Part shown: positions 11,247-23,389 of the stretch, one piece after another
How positions within the stretch are numbered: the stretch's first letter is position 1
How the letters are laid out: each line of letters starts with the position of its first letter
NCBI RefSeq assembly: GCF_963576675.1
Contig: NC_088917.1
Span: 77,176,610-77,240,609, forward strand
Origin: Euphorbia lathyris
Taxonomy: Eukaryota > Streptophyta > Magnoliopsida > Malpighiales > Euphorbiaceae
Length of the DNA stretch: 64,000 bases
Direction: 5' to 3'
Notes under the pieces: generated by a model
The model's input: the letters and a program-made list of their open reading frames with translations, nothing else
Database searches by the model: none
Told to the model about the DNA's origin: nothing
Made by a program: the position numbers and the translations under genes

Positions 11247-12551
11247 CCAGAGGCAGAATTGTTTTTACTTTTCACCGAAGATCTTTCTCTAGAAATGCCC
11301 GATTCCTTTTTCGAAAGGATTCAAAACTTAAAGGTTGTTCATTTTTCAGGTATGTCTGATGCCTCTTCCTGTATCACTTGGTTCACTTACAAAGCTCCAG
11401 ACATTGTGTTTGCATGGATGCCGATTGGATAATGTAGCTACCATTGGAAAGTTGAAGCAACTAGAGTTGCTTAGTTTTGCAGACTCGAAGATTGTTGAAT
11501 TGCCTAAAGAAATAGAGGCATTGACTCAACTGAAGCAATTAGATTTGAGAAATTGCTCCAATCTCCAAGTAATTCCTGAAAATGTGTTATCAAAACTGAG
11601 CTCTTTAGAAGAACTGTACATGCTTAACAGTTTTGTTCGATGGAATGCCAATGGTAATGCGAGACTTGTGGAGTTAGAGAGTTTGCCTAACCTTTCAACT
11701 TTAGAAATACAAATTGAAAATTCTAAGTCGATACCACAAGGTTGCAGGTTCTTTCATGGGTTAAGAAGTTATAAGATATCCATAGGTGATGGATGGGGTA
11801 ACTGGGAAGGGAACGATGAAAGATCAAGAACGCTAAAGCTAAAGCTAGATGCAGGTATTCATTTGGAGGATGGGATTGAAGTGTTGTTGAGAGGGATTGA
11901 AGATCTATCTTTATCTGAAGCAGTGGGAATTGAGAGTGTATTTTATGATCTAGATCGAGAAGGCTTTCCGCAATTGAAGCATCTACACATTGAAAATGAT
12001 TCTAGTATTCAACATCTGATCAAGTCGACAATGCGGGCTTCTTGCCCTGCCTTTCCCAACTTGGAGTCGTTGGATCTAATTGATTTAATGAGCTTGGAGA
12101 AGATGTGTCATGGTCAACTAGAGATGGGGTCTTTTGGTGAATTAGGAATCATAAAAATCCATCGTTGTGATAAATTGAAGAGCCTCTTTTCATTTTCATC
12201 AGCCAAATGTTTACTTCACCTTCGAGAAATTGAAGTTGAATCTTGTAAAAACCTGGAAGCTATAGTTTCTGAAGGAAGTGAAGATGAGCATTGCAACAAT
12301 GAAGTGATCGAGTTCAATCAATTGAGTTCCTTGAAGCTCCACTATCTACCAAATCTCACAGGCTTTTGCAAAATAAAAGAGGGAACTGCACCAATGGAAT
12401 TGCTTTTCAATGAACTGGTATGCTCTTTTTTCTAGTCGAATTTGATTTTTGTTTCCATATATATATATATATAAACACAACATTTGATTTGCAGGTTTCT
12501 TTCCCTAATTTAACAAGCTTGGCGGTGCGGGAATGCAAGTGTTTGAAATAT
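11247..12551 (+). pseudogene. Orphan NLR LRR fragment
   Basis: This is almost identical to 33521-34834 of the complete NLR: the end of the NB-ARC-LRR linker, about 390 LRR codons, the splice donor at 12418, and the start of the next exon (12495-12551). It has no CC or NB-ARC. A 2-nt deletion near 11348 (GGTATG-TCTGATG against GGTATGCGTCTGATG) shifts the frame. Both edges abut ABCI17-pseudogene sequence. No promoter is evident. Confidence 0.85.
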
Positions 12552-12703
12552 GAACTTTTCTGATTTTTGCTACTCATGTAATTTGTTCGGCATCTTTGAA
12601 AGGTGTTACTGCTGCTGGATGAGTCAATGAGTGCCTGATGAACTCTCAGAAGAAAAAAATACAATGGCACAAAGGTTTCTTAAACTCAACCTTTGGTACT
12701 TGT
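12552..12703 (+). pseudogene. Second, internally deleted ABCI17/STAR1-like piece
   Basis: This repeats 10861-11092 with an internal deletion: the Walker B region joins directly to PDELSEEKNTMAQRFLKLN. The following flank (12704-12800) also repeats 11093-11190. It therefore forms a direct repeat with the first piece, with the LRR fragment lying between them. Confidence 0.7.
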
Positions 12704-12799
12704 TTTTTGTTGTGTACTTTATGATATGATGTGTTCTCTACCACTGCAAATATCAGATTTACATATATGAAGTATCTGATACACTCTGTTTCAAACTTC

Positions 12800-13500
12800 T
12801 GCAACTATTTAGTATATGTTACATGTGTTTGAACTTGTCATGATTAAATATTACTGTATTATGTTCTTTTTCTCATATTTTCTCATTTTAATCCCATATC
12901 TCCCCAAAATAGTTCTCATTGGTTTTTTTTTTTTTTTTTGCAGGTGCTTGATTGCAGGCTTAGGCTACTGGTTTGGCAGCAGGTGTGTGCTGCGGGTTTG
13001 GATAATCTGCGTTTTTTGTTCTTGCATATGTATTCACAGTTATCCTTGTAATAAAATGTCCACTGTCATCTCTTTGATAAGCCCTTTTTGTGCCTTTATT
13101 TGTTGTCTTATTCAGCATTTTGTTACCATACATTCTTGCCAGATGGTGGTTTGGTCATTTTGCTGCTCCATACAATCTTCTCTCACAAGTTTGTGGTTTG
13201 TCTCTTTACCACCCCCTCTCTTATATTTCTTCTTTGTCCCTTCTCTTATGTTGCTTCATAATAGTCATGAAATGATGTATTCGTATGTGATAGATAATAT
13301 GATAATAGGACTAAAGGATAATTTAGGAATTAAGAGACACGTGCTTTTGGGTTCTTATGAGAGTTAGTTACCGAGAGGAGTGCTTTAGTTGGCCGAGACA
13401 GGATTTGAGTGGTGGAGCCAGGATTTGAGTGGTGGAGCCAGGATTTGATATGCATATGCAGATGAAATTGTAAATTGTAAATTGTTCAGATTGTAATGAT
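12800..13500 (+). other. No recognisable gene; small tandem repeat
   Basis: An open frame at 12816-13367 is hydrophobic and low-complexity and contains a poly-T tract followed by CAG; I do not believe it is a protein. A 19-bp unit (GGTGGAGCCAGGATTTGAG) is repeated in tandem at 13411-13450. Confidence 0.4.
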
Positions 13501-13509
13501 CTAAGATCA

Positions 13510-13868
13510 TCTCCAATACTAACTAGCTATATGACTTTCTAAAATAATATAAAATATTAGTGTAGTCAAATTTAGCTAGCCAAATTTATATTTAACTCCA
13601 ACCATGCTAGCTATTTGACTCTCTAATTGATTATTTTATCATTAAAAGTGAATAAATTTAAAGAAAGTAGAAAAAAGAAACAAAGAAGAAAGAGAAAGCG
13701 TAATAAAAAATAGAATTAGCTAGCCAAAGGGACTAGCTAAATTTAGTTAGTGAAAATGGCTAGCTATATATTTTGGAGAGCTATGTCACCTTGTTGGAGT
13801 GCTCTCTCTCTAATTGGCTAGCTAAATTTGACAATTTAGAGAGCCATGTCACCCTATTAGAGATGCTT
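13510..13868. mobile_element. MITE with GCATCTC-type ends (Tourist-like)
   Basis: The ends are inverted: ATCATCTCCAATACTA at left and TAGAGATGC at right. Internal GCTAGCCAAATTTAGCTAG-type motifs occur in both orientations. This resembles PIF/Harbinger MITEs of the GAGCATCTCCAA class. The 3-bp flanks (TAA and TTA) are not a clean duplication, so the class is tentative. Confidence 0.5.
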
Positions 13869-14612
13869 ACAAAGACAAGCTCTCAAAGAAGAGAAACGTC
13901 CCTAATAAATTAATTTTATTCAATAACATGATTTATGTTGCACAGAAACGCACATGCACATGAATATGGAAACATTATTTCTAGGAAATTGAAACATGGG
14001 AATAGTGTACATATTAAAAAATAAAAATATAGATTAGTATTGATTTTTTAATATTGTATTTAAAACAAAGATTACTATATATTTCTTAGTGAGTGGCAAT
14101 AGCTATAATTTATGGAATAGGTTATAATCAATTAAACAGTTCTAGTTAAAGAAGAATTTCAATTCGTTAGAATTTTAGTCGGAATTGGAAATAGGTGGCG
14201 TTTGCGGACACAAATGTTTTCATTTAGAAACACGTTGTCTATTTTCAATATTATAGAAACAAGCTTCGTGTAGTGGTTTTCAACGTTTTCATACTGAAAA
14301 TGAATTTCCGTGCAATCTAGAATGTGGTAAATCAACTCCTTACCATATCTGTTTTCAGGGTTAAAAAAATAGATGGTACAAATACAAATTAACCCTTAAA
14401 AATAAATTAAACAAAGAATAAAACTAAGAACCTAATAGTAATTATACATTGAAAAAAAGGTCTGGCTTGATCAAATTACGCTGCAATCATGATCAAACCT
14501 AATCGGACATTGTTTTATAACCATGCTCTGTAATTTAATAATCATATACTTTTCTGAACCACTCTACCAATTTTTTTTTTCTTAAATGGGGGTAAAGAAA
14601 CTGTTAAAAATA

Positions 14613-15082
14613 GGGTAAAGTTCAAATAAACCTTGTGATTTTACTAATTTTTAGATAAATGGCTGAAAATGATTGAGGTTTCACACTTTTAATATTAAAA
14701 CTATCTTTAACGACTGAAAATGAAAAGTTTCAAGAATTAAAGTTGTTCAATGTCATATTTTCTATGGAACTACATTTTCCATTTTAGAAAATCATCTTCT
14801 TTGAAACTTTCTCTCTCTAAATATTAACTTTCTCTCTCTTTACCAAACATCATCTAAATAATCTCGAAATAAAAAAGTTGAAGAATTAAAGTTGCTAAGA
14901 ATATTAGTAGTTCTTAAAATATATCATTTTTGAAATCGTCAATGGTGATTTTAATAGTATCAATTGAAAAAATCCTTATTTTACTAAAGTTGAAAACCTC
15001 AGTCATCGTTTGGACAAAAAGTAAACCAGAGTCGTTTATCTGAAAATTAGTGAAACTAAATGGGTTTTATTGAAATTTACTC
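14613..15082. mobile_element. Mutator-type MITE, 9-bp target duplication
   Basis: TIRs start GGGTAAAGTTCAAATAAACC (left) and, complemented, GAGTAAATTTCAATAAAACC (right), and extend over 50 bp. TTAAAAATA is present directly at both edges (14604-14612 and 15083-15091), a 9-bp duplication. The interior carries TTGAAGAATTAAAGTTG-type sequence shared with several other repeats in the window. Confidence 0.8.
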
Positions 15083-15176
15083 TTAAAAATATATAGCAAT
15101 AATAAAAATATATATATTTTACAATCCAAATTAGCTTTTTTGTATTATCTTTACTTTCGGTATCCATTCTGTTTTT

Positions 15177-15820
15177 GGATTTTTCCTAAAAATAATGTCT
15201 ATTTTGGAATTATTGACGACAGTAATCCCGGGTTAAATTTATTACACACTGTAATGCTAAAAAATTTAACCCAGATTAGTTGAAACCAGTGAATGGATCA
15301 CTGGTTTTAAGAATTGCAAAGATCCCGATATTTCATTTACCGGAGTCACTGTCAAAAGCAGACATGACAGTGAGGAGACCGGTTAATGATTAACCGATCT
15401 CCAGACACAGGTGATTCATTCACTGTTGAAAATGGTCATTTTTATAATTTTCAGAATCAAAGGAGCAAAACATCATTTTGCCCCTTCACGGACTTCTCCA
15501 AAGGAGGAAGCAGAGTTTGCGTGCAAATCTCACTAAAGTGAGATTCGCACGCCCAGTGACACCGGTGATCCATTCACCGGTGTTAAGAGATCAGTTAATC
15601 ATTAACCGGTCTCTACATTGCCATGTCTGCTTTTGGCAGACATGGCAGTGACCCCGGTAAATCAAATACCGGGATCTTCATAATTTCTGAAACCGGTGAT
15701 CCATTCACGGGTTTTAACTAACCCGATTTAAACTTTTTAATATTATAGTGTGCAATAAATTTAATCTGAGATTACCTTCATCAATAATGCCAAAATAGAC
15801 ACTATTTTTAGGAAAAATCC
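15177..15820. mobile_element. 644-bp foldback element, 9-bp target duplication
   Basis: Nearly the whole element is one inverted repeat with ~300-bp arms and a short centre near 15470-15500. The ends are GGATTTTTCC and GGAAAAATCC. TCTGTTTTT flanks both sides (15168-15176, 15821-15829). Modules such as ACCGGTGATCCATTCAC occur several times in both orientations. There is no coding capacity. The 9-bp duplication points to Mutator-type mobilisation. Confidence 0.9.
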
Positions 15821-15829
15821 TCTGTTTTT

Positions 15830-17310
15830 GTGGAGATAGTTGAAAGTATATAGTACTAATAGAAAATGGCTATATAAATTGAAATAAATATGTGTTTGTA
15901 TGAGTGAAAGTAAGTCAATAAAGCAATTCTTCAAAAAAGAAAATTAAGTAAATAAAGCAGAAATATGTTCACACATAGGGAAGGGACCACACTCTCAATT
16001 ATTTCTTAACAGTCCAAATTAGCTTTTCTGTATTATCTTTACCTTTGCTATCCATTCTATTTTTTTTTTTTTTGTGGAGGAGATAGTTGAAATGTTTTTG
16101 GAATTGATTCTTCCCATTTTGGACGTTGTTAAGCCTATCAAACCACAAATTAAATTAGCTATGATTTATAATTTAGATAATAGATTAAAACATATCAAAA
16201 AAAAAAAAGTTTTTACTGGTGGAATCTTAAAATTTATCCTCTGATATTAGAACCGCATATCTTCTGTATGTTCTTTGCAACCAAATGATTAGTTGATTGC
16301 ATTTTAAACAATTTAAAGGGGCTATCAGATATTTTAAGTAAGTTAAAGGGCATATCGAGATAATTTAAAAGTTGAGAGGTCAACCGAGCAAATTGGGGAG
16401 AAATGTGTATTAAGCCTGTATTTTATTATCGGCTTAGTAGTACTCATTTATAAAAAAGTTCTATTAATTTATTTAAAGTGGTTTATTAACTCTAAAGGTA
16501 CTACTAGCGTGATCTATTGTTTTTTTTAAACTTGCTAATGTGTACCCATTTCAACTAAAATCTCTCTTTATTTCGTCACTTTTATGAGATTAGTAGGTTG
16601 GTTTAACTAAATTTAGACGATAACTATGATATTTTAAAAGTACGAGGATAATTGATTTTTTTCAGGGATATACCTACAACATTGACAGTTATGAGCAATT
16701 TTATATCTAACGTCCAAAATGATGTAATTTTACCTCTAAAGTAATAGCAATTTTACCTTTAAGATTGACAAATTTGGTCAATTTAAGAAATAAATCATCA
16801 AACTGTCTTGTCAGTCACAAATTTTATCATCTACACTTATATGTGTGACATTTTATTACTAATTAGTAACAGATATTAAACACATGAATAGACGTGAAAA
16901 AATAAAAAATTATATTGCATTTTGCACGAGTTAGGCAAAAAAAAAATTAAATATTTTTTCGAATTTAAAAATATTAATGTCTAATTCTATTACTAAATCA
17001 CAAAAAAAGATGTGGAACTTTTTTTAAACTAACTCATATAAGTTATTTGTATAAAACATTAACTTTCCTTCTCCCAACTTTTTTTAATGATAAAATTCCT
17101 TCTTCCCACTTGAAAATACATAAATGAATGAGTTCAAAATTAAAAAGTTAGAGAATTAAAATTATTTAGACCATCATTAAGCATTTGAAATTTTCAATTT
17201 TGAAGCTCTCAACGCTGATTTTATTTTGAGGTCATTGTTTAGTTCCAAATGAAAACCTTGGTTTCTGTCGGTACAATCTTTTAACTTTTTTACGTTACCC
17301 TAATAATATA
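15830..17310. other. Repeat-derived AT-rich spacer, no gene seen
   Basis: It contains a second copy of the sequence that flanks the foldback element (16012-16095 resembles 15121-15176 plus 15821-15850). The remainder is AT-rich, with the repeat-type phrase GAGAATTAAAATTATTTAGA near 17150. Confidence 0.4.
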
Positions 17311-17311
17311 A

Positions 17312-17649
17312 GGGTAAATTACACCCATGCCCATTGAATTTTTGCTTTTGTAACAGTGTGGTCACTAAACTAAACACAAAAGTCACTCAACTCTAGGATT
17401 TTTAACACTCATATTCATTCAATGTCTCAAAACGACTGTTTGAGACCTCAAAATAAAAGAAAATTATAAGAATTAATGATATTCTAATCAACTTTAATTC
17501 TTAAAAAAATATTTTAAAGCTATTCAGGTAAGTTCAGTGGCCACTCGTGTTAAAAATCGTAAACTTGAGTGGCTTTTATGTTAATTTTTAAAGTAAAAAA
17601 AAAAAAAAAAAAAAGCATAAGTTAAATGGGTATAGGTGTAATTTACCCC
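17312..17649. mobile_element. GGGTAAATTACACC MITE, copy 1
   Basis: The ends are GGGTAAATTACACCCATG and TGTAATTTACCCC, and the interior carries the phrases on AAAATGAC and GAATTAA seen in the other copies. No target duplication was found, so one edge may be eroded. Confidence 0.6.
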
Positions 17650-17791
17650 TTCCTTTTGCTATATATGAAAGATAAAGATGCATGTGATGAGTCTAATAAA
17701 TTAATAATTGAAGAAATTTGGATGTGGAGTTAACATCCATCAATCAACCAAAATGAAATTATTTCATTTCACATTTCTAATCTTATATATT

Positions 17792-18313
17792 GGGCAAATT
17801 ACACCAATGGCCAACTTTACCCATTTTCACATTATGGTCACTAAACTTTTTTTTCTTCATGGTATGACCACTGAGCTTTACACTTTTTAACACCGGTAGC
17901 CACTCAATTTTAACTAACTTCTCAAAATGACCGTTAACAATCGTTAACGACCTTAAAGTAAAAATATTCAAGAATTAAAGTTGTTCAGAACGACATTTAC
18001 CATGAAAACACATTTTTTATTTTCGAAAATCACATTTTTTGGTGTTCTCTCTAAAAATTCACTTTCTCTCTCATAACCAAACAGCACCCAAATGACCTCA
18101 AAACAAAAAGTTTCAAGAATTAAAGTTCTTTAGAATATCATTAACGCTTTGGATTTTTTATTTTTAGCCGTCAACGGTCATTTTGAGATGTTAAGTGGCC
18201 ATCGGTGTTAAAAAGTATAAAGTTCAGTGGCCATACCAGAAAAAAATGAAGTTCAGTGGCTATAATGTGAAAATGAATAAAGGTCAGTAGTGGATATGGG
18301 TGTAATTTACCCC
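17792..18313. mobile_element. GGGTAAATTACACC MITE, copy 2, 9-bp target duplication
   Basis: The ends are GGGCAAATTACACCAATGGC and GGTGTAATTTACCCC. TTATATATT lies directly outside both (17783-17791, 18314-18322). The two halves are broadly inverted copies of each other. Mutator-type non-autonomous. Confidence 0.8.
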
Positions 18314-19091
18314 TTATATATTGATTCAAAAAAAAATCTTATATATATCTAATAGTCATAATGCCCGTCAACCCAAAAAAAAGGAATAAAAATAAAATTC
18401 AAGCCCATATGTTCATTTCATGTCATGTGGACCTATTATTATATTATGTGAGTCTCCTTTTTTGTTTATATATAAAAGATAAATGTAATGGTCCCATATT
18501 CATATTATTGAAAAAGTTTAGTGTATGTGGAATTAAATTACATCAATCAATGCATTTTGTAATGTTTTGTCGACTTTTTTCACAAGTTGTCTATTGCCAA
18601 TTTAGAGTGAGTCAAGTTTTGTTTGGATAAGTTCAGGGGCCATTAAGCGTATTATATGAGTCTTCTCTTTTTTTTTTTTTTTTTTTTTTGTATATAATGT
18701 TATGGGTCCCATATTCATTGTTAAAGAAAAATATTATTCATAATTATAACGCAAAATCACATTGTTGATGCAAATTATAGTTTTTGATTCAGTTTTTTTT
18801 ATGTATTAAGGTCTTAAACTACTGAACTTATCAATTAAGTTCTAAATTAAAAAAAAAATCATTAATTGAATCATTATTTTATCTTAAAATCAGAAATTAT
18901 AACTACTTGACATGAACTATAATGATTTTTATGTAGCTTCAAAATGGATTTGGAGAAGAAAGTGTAAAACGGTTCAATCAAATGATTTTAATTTTGAGAT
19001 AATTGATTTTAGTACAACGAATAACCTTAAACATATCCTAGTCGCATCGTTTGGAAATTTTTTTACTTTGTTACATTCCCCTTATATATAA

Positions 19092-19435
19092 GGGTAAATT
19101 ACACCCATGACTAATGAATTTTGATTTTTTTTAATGGTGTTGCCACTAAATTTCAAGATCTAATATAAAAATCACTCAATTTTAAGTTTGTTTATCACAT
19201 GTGGTGACTAAATTTTAATTAACTCCTCGCAATGACCATTATCGGTCTCAAAATGAAAATATTTAAAAATCAATTTTTTTTTCAAAATGACATTTAAAAT
19301 TTCACCATTTTTTTGGAGCTTTCTCTTTCTAAAAAAAGCACACTCCCCTAACCCAACAATACCTGAATGGTCTCAAAATAAAATAAAAAAAATATTTAAG
19401 AATAAAATTGATTAGAATATAATTACATGGATTCA
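19092..19435. mobile_element. GGGTAAATTACACC MITE, copy 3, right end lost
   Basis: The left terminus GGGTAAATTACACCCATGAC and interior phrases match copies 1, 2 and 4. No matching right terminus is visible before the tandem-background sequence resumes near 19436. Confidence 0.45.
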
Positions 19436-20396
19436 TTTCACATTTCTAATTTTATATATATAGTCATAATGCCCCCAACAATCTAATGCCACTCACATTC
19501 AAAAGGCTCTCATACTCAAAATAAAACAAAATAGAAATCAAAATGTATGAAATGTAAAGGGTCCATATATATTCATTGAAAAAGTTTGGTGTATGTTAAC
19601 ATCAATTATATATATAAATTCAAAACATTATTTATCATATACCATCAAATTAGTCCTACCTCCCCTAATAGATCACTTTTTAGAGAATTATTTTTATTTA
19701 ATCCATATGACTTTTACGGTAATATATCTTTATTTAAATTACACTTTTACTTTATAAATATACAAAAACTAACCGTAGAAGTCATCAAATCTTTTAATTA
19801 AAATTAATTGCATTTCTCAGTTCTTATATCTTAACTTTAAAAGACATATTATAGAACATAATAAGTATAGTTTTCATTCAGCCCTCAAAACATATTTTTT
19901 CTTTAAGTCAAATTACGTCAATACATTCCTTAGCTAAAAGTCATATTCTTACCATAACTAATATTGTTAGATAAATTACAAATAGAATAGTTATTTTAGA
20001 TAATCCTATTCCACAATTAATATTTTTTTATTCTAAAATTACACATTTTCATATTTAATGATAATTTATTTCACATTTCACTTAAAAACTAATAAAAACG
20101 TGTAAAGTAGAAAAAAATGGGAATACAGAAAAAAGGCAAAAAGCAGTAAAAATGGAAAAACGTGAAAAATGTAAAAACGGTAAAAAATGCAAAAATTATA
20201 AAATAAAAAACTGAAAACTGAAAAAACAGACATGTGAATAAACAAAATGTTGAAGAATCAAAGTTATTTGGTTGTCTCATCGAATCTTTAAATTTTACAA
20301 ATTTTGAAATACTTGTTTTTTTTTTAAAATTAGCGTAATATATAATGTGGACCTATTATATGAGTCTCTTCTTTTTTGGTAAGTATATAAAAGATA

Positions 20397-21125
20397 GGCA
20401 AAAAGCATCTTGAGGCCCCTGATCTTTCATTGTTTAGTGCATTAAGCCATCGATCTTTTATTTAGACACATTGAGCCCCTGATCTTTCACCATTTGGTGC
20501 ATTAAGCCTTCAATCTTTCATTTAGACAAATTGAACCCTTGATCTTTCATATATGGGTGTATTAGGTCCTTCCATAAACCAATTAATATATAGGTTTATT
20601 AAGGGCGTGTTTGGTGTGACAAATGATGTTCTAAAAATAACAAATTCTAAAATAAAAAATATATTATACAAATTAATAAAAAATAAAAAATTTATTGAAC
20701 ATAATAAAACCTTGTTTTTCGATAATTATGTTCTAAAAATAAAAATAATGTTAAAATTGAAGCACATTTTGTGGAAATATGAAGGGTAATTTTATCAATA
20801 ATAAGTAACTACAAACAATTGTTCATGAAAAGAGCTTTTCGTGAAAAGCTCCAAAATGTTGCAGTATCCAGAGAAAATGTGAAACGCTGCAGTTATATAA
20901 ACCTAACCAAACATGCCCTTAATAAACCTATATTTTAATTGATTTACGGAAGGGTCTAAAACACCCATATATGAAAGAACAATGGCTCAATGTGTCTAAA
21001 TGAAAAATCGAGGACTAAATGCACCAAATGATGAAAGATCAGAGGCTTAATGTGTCTAAATAAAAGATCGAGGGTTTAATGCACCAAACAATGAAAGATC
21101 AGAGGCCTCAGAATGCTTTTTTTCC
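20397..21125. mobile_element. 729-bp foldback element, 9-bp target duplication
   Basis: Arms of about 210 bp begin GGCAAAAAGCAT and, complemented, GGAAAAAAAGCAT. Each contains repeats of the type CTGATCTTTCA and ATTAAGCC. TAAAAGATA flanks both sides (20388-20396, 21126-21134). The centre (about 20604-20925) has its own inverted ends, GGGCGTGTTTGGT and ACCAAACATGCCC, so a second MITE sits within the first. Confidence 0.85.
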
Positions 21126-21139
21126 TAAAAGATAAAGAT

Positions 21140-23370
21140 GATTTTGGTGTATGGTTTCATTACCATCATTTACGAGTTAGAATCCAAATGAGATTTTGAA
21201 ATTTCCACACTGCACTCATCAATTATTTATTCCTTACATCTCACATTTTACATGTCTATTCATCACATTAATTTCTAATAAATAAATCCCCAAAAAATCT
21301 AATAATGCCACTGATATTGGATCGATTTTATATGTTATTACCTATGTTATTTATCATAATTTACATCAAGTTAAAATATATTATATTCTTAATGCTTGAT
21401 AAAATAAAACAATAAATCCTATTAATCAGTTCATGTAAGGGTATAATCAATCATCATGTTTGATCAACGAAATGGTACGTTGAATCCTATTGGTTCATTA
21501 ATGAAAAGTTACTTTATGGATAAAGAGATACCTTGATGGAAGGTATATTTATAGAACATAAATCAGAATTGGTTCTATCTCTAACTTGTCTAAAAGTTAT
21601 TTTCTCTCCATCTAAAAAATCTGCAAAGTCTAAAGGGTTAAGTGAGAGAAGCACAATTCTTGTGATTCTAGAAGAACTCGATTATAATCGTCATGGATCA
21701 AGGTACGCTCTTCTAGTTGTTATTAAGTGTTTGTGAAAATCATCTTATTCGAACATCTAGACAACTAATGTTTATCTAATATTATGATGAAATCTAAGAT
21801 TTCTAACAACTTACAGTTTTTTTTTATTTTTTAAATTTGACTAAAACTAATATTTATTTGGACTATAAAAATAAAAAATTAAATAGTTTCGAATAAAATT
21901 AGAAAAATTAATTACGTTATTATATATTAATCAAATTAAATTTTATAATTAAATATAAATTAATTAAGCATCTCTAGTTTTAATTTATCGAAAACAATAC
22001 TTGAACTGAACTATAGTAGGTATAGCTACAATGATGGGACCAAGCTAGACCTCATTTTCTCTACACGTATTTAGCCATGAACGTGGAATTTTAACATCGA
22101 TCAATAATGAAATTCAAATTACGTTTTCATATTTCTGCATCAGTAGTGGATTCATTTGTCAATTCACAACAGATAATTATTTCCAATCCTATTTCTAATC
22201 AAAATACCAGTGAATTTCTCATAATTAAATAAACAAATAATTTTATACCATTACATTTGTGTTCTGTTATTTTTATCTAGGCATAACACCTATTTGCCTC
22301 TCCAAGCTAAACCTTTAAATTCAATTAGGAAGTTAAACTATCAAAATCATCGATCGATTTTTTGAAATAAGCAAAAATTATCAATTGAATATCCATTTTT
22401 CCTAAAATGATAAATTATGACTATTTAATATGAACTATAATGATCTACATATTGGTTTAAAATGGATTTAGAAAAAAGAGTTACAAACTGTTTAACCTAG
22501 TTATTTTCGACGATGCCTGAATTGGTAATTTTTTGCTTAAAATGTGACTCAATTGATGATTTTTTGCTTAAAATGGGACTCAATTGATGATTATCAGAAT
22601 TAGATAGGACATCAACCGGATTTATAACTCGTCACGGGTCACTTGATTGCACCGAATGTCAAGGATTGATCAGACCGAATGACGTCAAAAATAAATAAAT
22701 AATATATATATTAAATATATATAATTATTTTAAAATTATTTTTATAAAATACATATATCCAAAATAAATTATAAGCAACTTTTTATTTGTTATTTTTTTT
22801 TTATCAACTTGAAGTTAAATATATATAAAGGATAACTAGAGTTTGGAATATTTTGATGTCAACATATTTTATGCCATGACATCTTTTTAACGGTGTATTA
22901 TAAACTCCAAACGAACAAGTGATGGATGAGAAATTGATTCTCAAAGTTTATAACTTGAAATGGTTTGGGAGAAGATAAAAGAAAATTAAGCATTCGACAT
23001 AGGAAAGAACAGTTCATAAACAATTGATCTTTATAAGTCTTTAACCAATTACTAGGGAAAAGACTATCTAACGTACTGAGAGTGCAGTTGAATCACTACC
23101 GAGTTAGGGGTACACCCGCATGATGTTAGACTCGATAAAATAGGACTTAAACATATCCTAAGGCACTAGCATATCAATATAGCATTAGAATCGTGATTTA
23201 AATCTACTTAGTCTAGTGGGTTGATTTTACTCCTAAACTATCATTTATCCCGCTACTAATTAAATATTACGGTAAAGGTATTTTAGAAACTATTTTAACT
23301 TATTGGAATTAATAAATAAGTTAAAATGGTAAATACAACTCTAATTCTAAAAATAAAAGCTCTGATAATT
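21140..23370. other. AT-rich spacer, no gene seen
   Basis: I see only short low-value frames. A ~29-bp unit (TTTTTTGCTTAAAATG followed by GACTCAATTGATGA) is duplicated at about 22527-22590. Confidence 0.4.
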
Positions 23371-23389
23371 AACCTACACTATTGAAATT

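Larger units (their letters stand above)
17650..21200 (+). repeat. Degenerate tandem background hit by several MITEs
   Basis: Phrases recur in order at roughly 1-kb spacing: ACCTATTATATGAGTCTCTT, TATATAAAAGATA, CCCATATTCATT, GAAAAAGTTTGGTGTATG, CATTTCACATTTCTAAT and AGTCATAATGCCC. Examples are at 17690, 18335-18560, 18645-18720, 19435-19600, 20340-20395 and 21126-21160. Different units carry different MITE insertions. No gene is seen. Confidence 0.5.

Noticed and set aside
12816..13367. 183-codon hydrophobic open frame
   Set aside because: Low-complexity, no homology recognised, contains a poly-T tract followed by an acceptor-like CAG.
20089..20280. 63-codon Phe-rich frame
   Set aside because: Arises from a run of AAAA-rich repeats read in antisense; no coding character.
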